From an uncultured Johnsonella sp. (GTDB taxonomy: Bacteria > Bacillota > Clostridia > Lachnospirales > Lachnospiraceae): a stretch of DNA of 23,763 nt. A program made the translations under genes and the position numbers. The stretch is from contig CAJPUK010000017.1 of the NCBI GenBank assembly GCA_905373785.1, positions 1-23,763 of the forward strand. The letters run 5' to 3'. Shown here piece after piece: positions 8,120 through 16,107 of this stretch. The notes beneath the pieces were generated by a model. That model made no database searches. It was not told where the DNA came from and saw nothing but the letters and a program-made list of their open reading frames with translations. The number at the start of each line of letters is the position of its first letter. Within the stretch, counting starts at the first letter, position 1.

Positions 8120-8305
8120 TGTTACAGTTCGGGCAGGTTGGATATACATTTATAATATATAAAATGAAAGCTTGCTTTCAGGTGTATATTATAAATGTAT
8201 ATCTATCAGGCTGCTGCCTTATATTCATCTTCGTCTGATTACAAATTCGTATTACAAGCTTTATTAATTTGACGAAGATGAATCCTACCTGCCCAAACTG
8301 TAAAC
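8120..8305 (-). repeat. Multi-arm palindromic element (possible MITE or structured RNA)
   Basis: A closing stem pairs 8122-8138 with 8287-8303 (16 of 17 identical) and extends inward by four more pairs after one mismatch. Within it are a perfect 19-bp arm (8141-8159 with 8185-8203) topped by a seven-pair hairpin (8165-8180), a small AGGC/GCCT hairpin (8208-8219), and a perfect 13-bp arm (8223-8235 with 8271-8283) whose 35-base loop repeats ATTACAA. The lone mismatch in the first closing stem becomes a G-U pair only in minus-strand RNA, the direction of the operon. It begins about 11 bases after the stop of the glycosyltransferase gene. No T-run follows, so it is not a standard terminator. No coding frame lies inside. 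Confidence 0.7.
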
Positions 8306-8316
8306 CTACTCTCAAA

Positions 8317-9294
8317 CTAACGCAATCTGTCTATTCTTCTTTTTATAAAATGTAAGACGAATTTAAACATATTTATAATAAGCTCAAATTCAATAATAAT
8401 CAAGGTACTTAGTTTCACTTTTTTAAAATCAACTCTTTTGCATTTTTTATAACTTGCAAAGCCCTCTTTTATACCTTCTATATAGGCTTTCAGGAAACCC
8501 TTTTTAGCAAAGAATAAGAGTTTTATAAACATCCCTAAGGCTATGGGCAGGGCATTGATTATAAGCTGCAACAGCGGTTGGTTTTTATAATGCAGATAAA
8601 TATTATTTCTTGCTGCAAGTTTTACCTTAAAGTCATTATATTTTGAACCTGATGTGGCACTGCCTATATGTATTACTTTAGCACTTGGCTCATACAGGTT
8701 CTTGTAACCGTAAAGCCTTGCCCTGTAACCCAAGTCAACGTCCTCAAGATAGGCAAAATGTGCCTCGTCAAATGCTCCCAACTCCTTAAGCAGGGCGGTA
8801 TCATATATGGCAGCTCCTGCACAGGCTGCAAATACTTTCATCTTTTTTTCATATCTTTTAATCGACTCTCCTACACCTATCTGGTAAGCAAAACCTATTA
8901 TACAAAGCCCGTCTCCGGCATCATCTATACGTGTATTATCCTGTGCCTGTATCATCATAGGGCTTACGGAAAATACTTTTTCCTCGGTCTTGATTGCCTT
9001 AAGCAGATTTTCCACATAGTATACATCCGCCTTGGTATCGTTATTAAGCAGTATGGTATAGGCGGTATCCACTTCTTTTATACCGGCGTTGACTCCTCCG
9101 GCAAAGCCGTAATTTTTATCCAAAACCAGTGTATCTATGTTATTTTCTTTAAGCCACTTGACACTTTCGTCAGCGGAGGCATTGTCCACCACTAAAATTC
9201 TAAAATCCTTAATACTTTGCTTTTTCAAGCAGTCTATACAGTCATATAAAAACTTAAGTCCGTTGTAATTGGGTATAAGGACTGTTACTTCCAT
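8317..9294 (-). CDS. Family 2 glycosyltransferase (rhamnosyltransferase-like)
   Basis: A 325-residue GT-A fold glycosyltransferase. It opens with EVTVLIPNYNGLKFL, has the nucleotide-binding VVDNASAD and the metal-binding LLNNDT motif (about residue 90), and a conserved acceptor-side segment (GAFDEAHFAYLEDVDLGYRA is split between a loop and the ED catalytic pair). A hydrophobic helix at about 245-265 and a basic C-terminus suggest attachment to the inner membrane face. Such enzymes add one sugar, often rhamnose, to a lipid-linked chain; donor and acceptor are unknown. AAGG lies about eight bases before the ATG at 9294. It follows the double-domain glycosyltransferase gene by 20 bases and is the last glycosyltransferase of the operon before the palindromic element. 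Confidence 0.88.
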   Translation of the reverse strand: MEVTVLIPNYNGLKFLYDCIDCLKKQSIKDFRILVVDNASADESVKWLKENNIDTLVLDKNYGFAGGVNAGIKEVDTAYTILLNNDTKADVYYVENLLKAIKTEEKVFSVSPMMIQAQDNTRIDDAGDGLCIIGFAYQIGVGESIKRYEKKMKVFAACAGAAIYDTALLKELGAFDEAHFAYLEDVDLGYRARLYGYKNLYEPSAKVIHIGSATSGSKYNDFKVKLAARNNIYLHYKNQPLLQLIINALPIALGMFIKLLFFAKKGFLKAYIEGIKEGFASYKKCKRVDFKKVKLSTLIIIEFELIINMFKFVLHFIKRRIDRLR

Positions 9295-9314
9295 AAATTC
9301 TACCTTGAAAAATA

Positions 9315-11516
9315 TTACATATATTTTTCTATCCCCTCTATATGATATGGCTCTCCAATTCTTTCTTTTAAAAGATCCCTAAGTGCAAAGTTGGATTTTC
9401 TAAGCGTAAGATTGGGATTGTAATACGGATCTCCATTCTCAAGTATATCGCCCCATTTTTTCATAAAAGTGGCTATTTCTCTGTTAAATCTTTCCACCTT
9501 TTCGGGGGTATCCTCAAGCCCTCTTGACTTTGATTCATAATGGTAAAGTACGGCATAGGGCGTATATACCACAAGTTTTCCTAAGGCTCTTACCTTCATG
9601 CAATAATCAATATCATTAAATGCTACCGCAAGTTCTTCACTAAATCCCCCTACACTTTCAAAAATAGATTTTTTACTCATCATACAGGCAGCCGTTACCG
9701 CAGAGTAATCCTGAGCGATCATAGCCCTGTGGCAATAACTGTTTTGTGTTTCGTGTAAACCTATAAAGGTGTGTCCGGCTATGCCGCCAAATCCTATGAC
9801 CACGCCGGCGTGCTGTATGGTATCGTCCTCATACAAAAGCCTACAGCCGCATATTCCCACATCTTCTCTTTGCATAAAGTAAAACATTTCTTTTACAGAA
9901 TCGGGATTTTTAAGCTCCACATCATTATTTAAGAATAAAAGATACTCTCCCTTAGCATACTTTACACCGAAGTTATTGATAGCGGAGTAATTAAACTCCC
10001 TCTCCCATACTACTACCCTTATATTGGAAATTTCCTTTTGTATATTTTCATAGTAGGCAAATGTTTCCTTCCCGGTGGAGTTATTTTCTACTATTATTAT
10101 TTCAAGTTCCTTATAGGAGCCTTTCAAAAGCGACCTTATCGCCTTATCCAAGTCCTCACTATGGTCTTTGTTAGGTATAATTACTGAAATAAGTTCTTCT
10201 TTAATGTTAAAACTCGTGTGATATATACCGTAGTCTATACCTTTTTCTATTGCTTTAATACTTAAATCAGGTTCCGTTCTTTGAAAATGTGCCTTTATTG
10301 CTCTCTCACCCGCCTCAAAGGCATAAAGCTTGCTTTCGGGATTGCTTGCCGTAGAGTTCATATGACAGCGCCAATGGTACAAAACCTTTGGTATGTGTAC
10401 TATTTGCTTTGCCTGCTCGCTTGCCCTTAGTATAAAGTCATAGTCCTGTGCTCCGTCATAAGCCTTATCAAAGCCTTTAAGTTTTTCAAGTAAGTCCTTT
10501 TTTACTACTAAAAGATGGCAAATGTAATTGACACTCCTAAGCATATCCTTATTAAAATCCGGCTTAAACTGCGGCTCGAACACCGTCTTTCCCGCTATGT
10601 CTATCTTATCTTCATCAGAGTAGATAAAGTCGGCATTAGGGTTTTCATTTATCGCCTTGACTACTTCGTAAAGTGCATACTCCGGCAGTATATCGTCATG
10701 GTCGCAAAATGCCACATAGTCCCCTGTGGCAAGTTTTAAGGCTTCATTGGTATTGTCCGCTATGCCGAGATTTTCTCCCAAAATCTTGTATACAATTCTT
10801 TCTTCCTTTTGTGCGTAGGCTTTAAGTATAGTTTCTTTGTCAAAGCCCTTAGGGCTTCCGTCTGCAAAGCACAGCTCAAAGTTAGCATAAGTTTGATTTA
10901 ATACACTTTCAATAAGCTCTTTCAGTAAGTTATCATCCGTCTTATACAGGGGTATAACTATGGAGATTTTAGGTTCTTTTTCAAATTTATGCTCTCTTTG
11001 TGCCGCTATCTCTTCTTTGGAAGGCCTTGTCTTTTCAAACCATTCGTTATATATATAATCATCATCAAGCCCTTTAAGCTTTGACATAGACTTATGCAGC
11101 ATAGCCTTTAAGCCATGTTTTTTCAAAAATGAAAAAGCCACTTTTACAGTTTCTCCATTGCATAGGTCTTTTAACTTTTCAAGCCTTCTGTACTTGCTGC
11201 TTTGATACTTTTCTATGTTTTTTTCATCTAAGACTATTTTTCTTTCTTTACTGCCGGCACTTATTATAAGTAAGTATTTTTTATTTTCATTATAATCAAA
11301 GTTTATATCAAAACCGAAGTCCCTATCCGACACTGCCCCGAAATATATCTGACTTACATCATCTCTTCTTCTTTTTACCAGCTCAAAGTCTAAGCTGTTC
11401 TTAGCCTCATCAAGCAATTTATAGTCTATAGAAGTATCCTTACTTTTTCCTATAGCCCAGCCATGTACATTGAGCACACCGTCTCTTAACTTTATACTGT
11501 CTATTTTCACCTTCAT
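9315..11516 (-). CDS. Two-domain family 2 glycosyltransferase
   Basis: A 733-residue protein with two GT2 catalytic domains in tandem. Residues 1-95 form a beta-rich N-terminal domain that I recognise only as an accessory module of similar proteins. Domain A (about 183-410) starts KISIVIPLYK and has DHDD at 272-275 with SDEDK at 300-304. Domain B (about 442-670) starts ISVIIPNKD and has LNND at 529-532, followed later by FNDIDYCMK. Both metal-binding motifs are intact, so two glycosidic bonds may be made by one protein, as in O-antigen and S-layer glycan assembly. The start at 11516 is six bases past the stop of the upstream glycosyltransferase gene, and its GAGGTG ribosome site overlaps that gene's end, which indicates coupling. 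No membrane segment is seen. Confidence 0.9.
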   Translation of the reverse strand: MKVKIDSIKLRDGVLNVHGWAIGKSKDTSIDYKLLDEAKNSLDFELVKRRRDDVSQIYFGAVSDRDFGFDINFDYNENKKYLLIISAGSKERKIVLDEKNIEKYQSSKYRRLEKLKDLCNGETVKVAFSFLKKHGLKAMLHKSMSKLKGLDDDYIYNEWFEKTRPSKEEIAAQREHKFEKEPKISIVIPLYKTDDNLLKELIESVLNQTYANFELCFADGSPKGFDKETILKAYAQKEERIVYKILGENLGIADNTNEALKLATGDYVAFCDHDDILPEYALYEVVKAINENPNADFIYSDEDKIDIAGKTVFEPQFKPDFNKDMLRSVNYICHLLVVKKDLLEKLKGFDKAYDGAQDYDFILRASEQAKQIVHIPKVLYHWRCHMNSTASNPESKLYAFEAGERAIKAHFQRTEPDLSIKAIEKGIDYGIYHTSFNIKEELISVIIPNKDHSEDLDKAIRSLLKGSYKELEIIIVENNSTGKETFAYYENIQKEISNIRVVVWEREFNYSAINNFGVKYAKGEYLLFLNNDVELKNPDSVKEMFYFMQREDVGICGCRLLYEDDTIQHAGVVIGFGGIAGHTFIGLHETQNSYCHRAMIAQDYSAVTAACMMSKKSIFESVGGFSEELAVAFNDIDYCMKVRALGKLVVYTPYAVLYHYESKSRGLEDTPEKVERFNREIATFMKKWGDILENGDPYYNPNLTLRKSNFALRDLLKERIGEPYHIEGIEKYM

Positions 11517-11522
11517 ATCAGG

Positions 11523-12473
11523 CTACACCTCTTTATCCATTTCCCAATTAATTCTTTCTTCCTCAACGACCAAGGGTCTTTTCATCACTCTTTGACTTAT
11601 ACTCAGTACATACTCACCTATTATTCCTATGAAGAATATCTGTATAGAGCCGAGAAGCAGCATACCTATAAGCATAGGAGCCATACCTGCCGGAAACCTG
11701 TCCCAATATATCAGTTTAAGTATCAGGTAAATTATAGCTATAAGCATACTCATAAAGGAACAAAAACCGCCTATAAAAGTAGCCATTCTCAAGCCGAATT
11801 TGGTATAGGAAGTTACCGAGAGCATGGCGGCATCATAGAGTCTGTAGAGATTGTTGCTCGTTATTCCCGCCCTTCTTTTGGGCTGCTCATACTCTATCTC
11901 ACAGCGTCTGAATCCAAGCTCCGCCACTATTCCTCGCAAAAAAGGAGTCGGATCGTCAAGCTTTCTCAAAACCTCTATAAATGCCTTGTCATACAATCCG
12001 AATCCCGTAAAATGCTCTATCTGCTCCACATCGGAAAACTTCTTAATAAGCTTATAATAAAGTCCTCTAAGGTGATACATAAGGGCAGCTTCCTTGCTGC
12101 TGCTCTTTATGCCTATGGCTATTTTATACCCCTCTTCCCACGCCTTTACGAATTTTACTATCATTTCCGGAGGGTCTTGAAAATCTGCCGCCATAAGCAT
12201 GGTTGCATCTCCGGTGGAGTTTATCATAGCGTAGTAAGGAGAATTAAACTGACCGAAATTCTTCGCATTAAATATAGCCTTTACTCCCTTATCTTTTATG
12301 CATAAAGCTCTTATTATATCCCTTGTTCGGTCTGCAGAATCATTATCTATGTATATAAGTTCGTATTTGTAAGAGCTTAAAAACTCGTTAAATATCTTTT
12401 TGATTTCCAAGTAGAGGGCTTCTACATTCTCCTCCTCATTGTAACATGGAATAACTATGCTTATAGTCTTCAT
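11523..12473 (-). CDS. DPM/GtrB-type polyprenyl-phosphate glycosyltransferase
   Basis: A 316-residue GT2 enzyme with the dolichol-phosphate-mannose-synthase pattern: SIVIPCYNEEENV at the start, DNDSADRT, ADFQDPP in place of the usual DLQDPP, and RRAGITSNN before two C-terminal membrane helices (about 225-255 and 265-295). Family members move a sugar from a nucleotide donor to undecaprenyl phosphate, giving a one-sugar lipid used on the outer face by GT-C enzymes to decorate a polymer. No GT-C enzyme or small GtrA-type flippase is seen in the window, so its partner must be elsewhere, or it acts directly on the chain. It lies between the alcohol dehydrogenase (63 bases upstream) and the two-domain glycosyltransferase (six bases downstream). 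Confidence 0.88.
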   Translation of the reverse strand: MKTISIVIPCYNEEENVEALYLEIKKIFNEFLSSYKYELIYIDNDSADRTRDIIRALCIKDKGVKAIFNAKNFGQFNSPYYAMINSTGDATMLMAADFQDPPEMIVKFVKAWEEGYKIAIGIKSSSKEAALMYHLRGLYYKLIKKFSDVEQIEHFTGFGLYDKAFIEVLRKLDDPTPFLRGIVAELGFRRCEIEYEQPKRRAGITSNNLYRLYDAAMLSVTSYTKFGLRMATFIGGFCSFMSMLIAIIYLILKLIYWDRFPAGMAPMLIGMLLLGSIQIFFIGIIGEYVLSISQRVMKRPLVVEEERINWEMDKEV

Positions 12474-12536
12474 ATCCGTCTCATTTCCTTACTTTGTATC
12501 TATATATCGGCAATTTGTACAGTTTAGTCAAACAGG

Positions 12537-13610
12537 TCATACTTTAATATACAGTGCCGTCTTTATTAAGTCCTTAGGTTTTACCCTCATAAGCTCAAGT
12601 GCCTTGTCTATATTGTCCAAGCCGTAAAACCTGTGTGTAATCAAATCTTTAGGACTTATTCTATTATATTTTACCAGATTTAACAATCTTTCAATTCTAA
12701 CTCTTCCTCCGGCTCCAAGCTCCATATATATGCTTTTACCGGACATACCTCTGCCGGCTGAAAATTTAGGTATGGGTATAGGTTCTTCTCCGGGGTAATG
12801 TTTTAGATTGACCACCCTGCCTATACCGTACTTTACTATATCAACGGCAAAGGCAAAGCTTTCATCCGTTCCGCCGCATATAATTACCGCATCTACTCCA
12901 AGCCCACCTGTGCTACTTAAGATATACTCCTTAAGTACAGCCTCTCCCTGCTTGTAATCAAGTATTTCACAGGCACCGTATTTTTTTGCCAAGTTTATGC
13001 TTGCCGCTCTGCTGCCTATGGCTATGATCCTTGCCGCACCCTTTAGTGCCGCCGCCTGTATAGCCATCAGCCCTACGGCACCTATACCTATTACTACGAC
13101 ACTGTCTCCAAATCTTATATCCGCACTTTCCGCACCGCTAAATCCGGTAGTTACCATATCCACGCACATTAGAGCATCTTCTACATCTATACCCTCATCA
13201 ATCCTGGCCAAGTTCATATCCGCATCATCAAGCTTAAAGTACTCCGCAAATACTCCGTCTATAGTCCTTCCGAGAGCATTGGATGAAAAGGGTCTTCCGG
13301 CATGAAGGAAGTTTTTTTCCTGTATTGCAATATCACGCCAATTAGGGGTCATGGCAGGAACCGCTACCAAATCACCCCTCTTAAAATCCTTTACCTTTTT
13401 CCCCACTTCAAAAACCTCGGCTACAGATTCATGTCCCAGTATAAGATCTTCTCTTTTTTTAGTACCGCTGCCGTATACTGTATTTACATCAGAGCTGCAT
13501 ACCGACACCGCCACCGGCTTTAATATAGCTCCATAGTCGCTATCAAGTTCCGGTATGGGCATGTCCTTTATTACTGCTTTATTCCTTTCTTCCAATACAA
13601 AAGCTTTCAT
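12537..13610 (-). CDS. NADP(H)-dependent secondary alcohol dehydrogenase of the TbADH/CbADH type
   Basis: A 357-residue zinc medium-chain dehydrogenase that aligns along its whole length with the Thermoanaerobacter brockii and Clostridium beijerinckii secondary alcohol dehydrogenases as I remember them. The catalytic zinc ligands Cys38, His60 and Asp151 are present, as is Glu61. The structural-zinc cysteines are absent, as in that family. The nucleotide fold has GIGAVG and the NADP-selecting set Gly199, Ser200, Arg201 and Tyr219. Known relatives interconvert ketones and secondary alcohols. Lying between a sugar methyltransferase and glycosyltransferases, it may instead reduce a keto group of a sugar or of a two-carbon branch; that is inference. 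The start has AAGGA seven bases upstream and is 30 bases past the methyltransferase stop. Confidence 0.88.
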   Translation of the reverse strand: MKAFVLEERNKAVIKDMPIPELDSDYGAILKPVAVSVCSSDVNTVYGSGTKKREDLILGHESVAEVFEVGKKVKDFKRGDLVAVPAMTPNWRDIAIQEKNFLHAGRPFSSNALGRTIDGVFAEYFKLDDADMNLARIDEGIDVEDALMCVDMVTTGFSGAESADIRFGDSVVVIGIGAVGLMAIQAAALKGAARIIAIGSRAASINLAKKYGACEILDYKQGEAVLKEYILSSTGGLGVDAVIICGGTDESFAFAVDIVKYGIGRVVNLKHYPGEEPIPIPKFSAGRGMSGKSIYMELGAGGRVRIERLLNLVKYNRISPKDLITHRFYGLDNIDKALELMRVKPKDLIKTALYIKV

Positions 13611-13640
13611 CGGCTCTTCCTTCTTTTAATTTTTTAATCA

Positions 13641-14771
13641 CTAATCACATTTCATAAGTCTGTCCGTCATAAGGCTATATATTTCAACAGGCGTGGTAAA
13701 ATTCCTTCTTATGATGGCACTTATTTCTTCGGTATAGCCGGGAGCTACTATAATTATTACATCCACAGGATTTTTATAAGCATCCTCGGGTGCTATTATC
13801 TTTATATGTGAGGCAGGTGCATACAAGCCCTGCTTAAACTTCGCAGAATCTATAATATACTCTACAAATTCATTAAGCCCAAGTGTTGCACAAAGTGTAA
13901 AGCCTTGGTGACTTGCCCCCCATATTGCCAAAGTTTTTCCTTCTTTTTTGCAAGCTTGCACAAAGGACAAGATCTCAGTACTTATAACTTCTTTTTGATT
14001 CTTTATCTCTTCTACATTAACCAAGCTTTTCTTTTTTACTATAAAGGATAAGGTATCCCTGTTGATCATTTCCTTTTCTAAAACCTTAAAACCCGCAAGG
14101 TTTAAGGCTAATTCCAGACTTTCAAAAGTATAGTAGGCTATGTGATCCGGTATTATTTCATAAAAGCTCTTATTTTCTAAAATATATTCAAAGCTCGGTA
14201 CGGTAATAAGTCCGTATCCGCCCTCTTCAAGATTATGTGCTGCCGCCCTTAAGTATGTAAGCGGGTCAGGCTGATGCTCTAAAAAGTTAAATGAACAAAA
14301 TGCCGCAAATGGAGCCGCCTTAAACTCGTGATCTTTGCCCTTTGGAAAGTCCTCTTCTACTAAAAGACCTGCCTTTCTTGCCTTTTCTACCAGTTCTTTT
14401 TTATGCTCAGTACCGTAGGCTTCTACACCCACTTCCTTCCATAACTCAAGAAATTCTCCGCCTCCGCAGCCTATTTCTATAATTTTTTTTGAATGTAAAT
14501 TATACTTTTTTGCAAAGTGTTTATATTGCTTAAGTCTAAGCTCTCTCATGGTACTTGATATTGATGAGGCTCTTATAACATCTTTATAATAATACACAGC
14601 CTCACTGTCAAGCTGAACCAAAGAACAAGCCCTGCACTGGCACAAACTTACAGTAAGCGGCTTGTCACTTTCAAGTTCTTCTAAAGCAGGTATGTCCTGT
14701 GCACTTGAGGGCATATTTTCTATAGTAAAAAGTTTACTTAAATCGCCTTTACATAATATACATTTTTTCAA
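13641..14771 (-). CDS. Class I SAM methyltransferase of the sugar C-methyltransferase type
   Basis: A 376-residue, three-part protein. The N-terminal zinc-binding part has cysteines at 4, 7, 46 and 49. The SAM-binding Rossmann domain has EIGCGGGEF (99-107). The C-terminal domain (about 280-376) carries WGASHQGFTL and KQGLYAPASHI, the pattern of the domain that follows the SAM fold in deoxysugar C-methyltransferases such as the TylC3/NovU group. Those enzymes add a methyl group to carbon next to a keto group of an NDP-sugar. The start is TTG at 14771, inside the epimerase gene and 23 bases before its end in another frame, with AAGGA about ten bases upstream; the two proteins are probably made in coupled amounts. 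The exact substrate is unknown, and relatives outside deoxysugar pathways exist. Confidence 0.85.
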   Translation of the reverse strand: MKKCILCKGDLSKLFTIENMPSSAQDIPALEELESDKPLTVSLCQCRACSLVQLDSEAVYYYKDVIRASSISSTMRELRLKQYKHFAKKYNLHSKKIIEIGCGGGEFLELWKEVGVEAYGTEHKKELVEKARKAGLLVEEDFPKGKDHEFKAAPFAAFCSFNFLEHQPDPLTYLRAAAHNLEEGGYGLITVPSFEYILENKSFYEIIPDHIAYYTFESLELALNLAGFKVLEKEMINRDTLSFIVKKKSLVNVEEIKNQKEVISTEILSFVQACKKEGKTLAIWGASHQGFTLCATLGLNEFVEYIIDSAKFKQGLYAPASHIKIIAPEDAYKNPVDVIIIVAPGYTEEISAIIRRNFTTPVEIYSLMTDRLMKCD

Positions 14772-15708
14772 TTTCTTTTATTCCTTCCCGAAAACTATAC
14801 TCCTGCTTAAAGCCGGTATATTTTTCAAGTTTTGATATATCGGGATTAAGGTAGGGTATACCTTCTTTGCTCTCTACCTTTCTTTCAAAGCTTATATTTT
14901 CTTTTTTACATTGCAAGGTGTCGGCTATTTCAAGTGCAAAATCATATAATCTTTTGGTGTCAAAGCTTCCTATATTAAATATTGGATTCTTTTTAAGCTC
15001 CTCATCATAAGCTACACCTGTAAGTTTGTATACGGCTCTTACACAGTCTTTTATGTAAATGTAGTTCCACAACTGCTTACAGGCACTTAAATCAATCTTT
15101 TCATTAAAGATACAAGCCTTCATCACACAGGATACCAAAGAGGTCTCATGATCCTGATAACCGTAGGTGCTGAATATACGAAGATGTATGTAGTCCATAT
15201 CTAAAGCCATGCAAAGATTTTTAAGCTCGTTTAATACTCTATGCTTTGCCTTTCCGTACTCAGATATGGGCGCAGCTTCAAATTCTTCATCTATCTTTTC
15301 ATCCGCCTTTATAAGTCCATTTTCTACTTTTTCCAAAGTAATTCCGTACTCTGCCTGTGAGCCGGCGAATATAAATCTTTTACAGTTGTATTTTTTAACA
15401 AGTTTTGCAAGGTTTAGACTTGCATTTATATTCGACTCCTGTATGGCACTGTCCATACGCCCCTTAGCACCTACACCGTCCCAAGCAAGATGTATACACA
15501 GATCTATGCTGCCTATATCTAAAACTTCTTCGCCTGTAAGTGCCGCCACATCAAGCTCTATTTTATGGTAGTTTGTCGAATTTATTATCTTATTTTTATT
15601 TTTAGAAGTAGGTCTTATAAAGGCATATACCTTATCACCTTGACTTATTATATACTCTGCAAGATTGTAACCTATAAAACTGGTTGCCCCTGTTATTAAT
15701 ACTTTCAT
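14749..15708 (-). CDS. NAD-dependent epimerase/dehydratase (extended SDR)
   Basis: A 319-residue extended short-chain dehydrogenase acting on a nucleotide sugar. It starts MKVLITGATSFIG with the GxxGxxG cofactor motif at 7-13. Ser117 and the Tyr151-x3-Lys155 pair form the usual catalytic set. A substrate-side segment NYIYIKDCVRAV is also typical. It resembles 4-ketoreductases and epimerases of deoxysugar routes more than dehydratases, because the dehydratase pattern around the catalytic tyrosine is not evident. A 16-codon longer reading is rejected: the ATG at 15708 has GAGGA five bases upstream and begins at the Rossmann strand. It overlaps the methyltransferase gene and follows a 399-base gap, so it may begin its own transcript (TATAAT at 15730-15735). 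Confidence 0.88.
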   Translation of the reverse strand: MKVLITGATSFIGYNLAEYIISQGDKVYAFIRPTSKNKNKIINSTNYHKIELDVAALTGEEVLDIGSIDLCIHLAWDGVGAKGRMDSAIQESNINASLNLAKLVKKYNCKRFIFAGSQAEYGITLEKVENGLIKADEKIDEEFEAAPISEYGKAKHRVLNELKNLCMALDMDYIHLRIFSTYGYQDHETSLVSCVMKACIFNEKIDLSACKQLWNYIYIKDCVRAVYKLTGVAYDEELKKNPIFNIGSFDTKRLYDFALEIADTLQCKKENISFERKVESKEGIPYLNPDISKLEKYTGFKQEYSFREGIKEIEKMYIM

Positions 15709-15804
15709 TATTTCCTCATTATATACTATATTATATACTTTGATACTAAGTCCCAAGGTCTAAAGCTTTTTTGCAAGCAAGCTGCAAATATCATTGATAC
15801 ATTT

Positions 15805-15824
15805 CACCGGTGCACACCGGTGCA
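15805..15824. repeat. Tandem decamer CACCGGTGCA x2, each with a palindromic core
   Basis: CACCGGTGCA occurs twice without a gap. Its first eight bases are a perfect palindrome, so the pair can also fold as one eight-pair hairpin with a CA loop. It stands out as a GC-rich island in AT-rich sequence and could be a protein-binding site. Confidence 0.6.
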
Positions 15825-15877
15825 TCATTTCTTAAATAAGTATAACAAATACCTTGCCTTCTTTCCTGATTCTATAC

Positions 15878-15920
15878 ATCAAAGCCTTTAGCGTAACCGC
15901 ACTACGCTAAAGGTTTTGAT
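15878..15920. repeat. Long hairpin (18 pairs, seven-base loop)
   Basis: Positions 15878-15895 pair with 15903-15920 around the loop ACCGCAC. Seventeen pairs are Watson-Crick and one (15884 with 15914) is G-U on the plus strand only. No T-run follows on either strand, so it is not a standard terminator. It may be a mobile palindromic unit, a processing site or a regulator site. Confidence 0.65.
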
Positions 15921-16107
15921 ATACACACTCAAAAAATATTCAGTACTTTTGCTATACCTATTTTGCGAATGATGTACTAGATTAATGTATTATTGATATC
16001 TGATTAATATAAGCAATAGTATAGTAAATCTTAAAATTCTTTATTGTATATCTGTTGCAACCTATTAACAAAGTAGTAATAAGGCTAAATATCAACGATA
16101 CACTACA

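Larger units (their letters stand above)
15709..16107. other. 399-base intergenic gap inside the polysaccharide operon
   Basis: No gene is supportable here. It holds a tandem palindromic decamer (15805-15824) and an 18-pair hairpin (15878-15920). A weak promoter candidate for the epimerase gene (TTGGGA at 15751-15756, TATAAT at 15730-15735, spacing of only 15) is also present. No terminator with a T-run is seen for the TPP gene, so read-through into the epimerase is likely. Confidence 0.5.

Noticed and set aside
8120..8305. Rho-independent terminator or retron-like msr-msd element
   Set aside because: No T-run follows the closing stem on either strand, and no reverse transcriptase gene is present.
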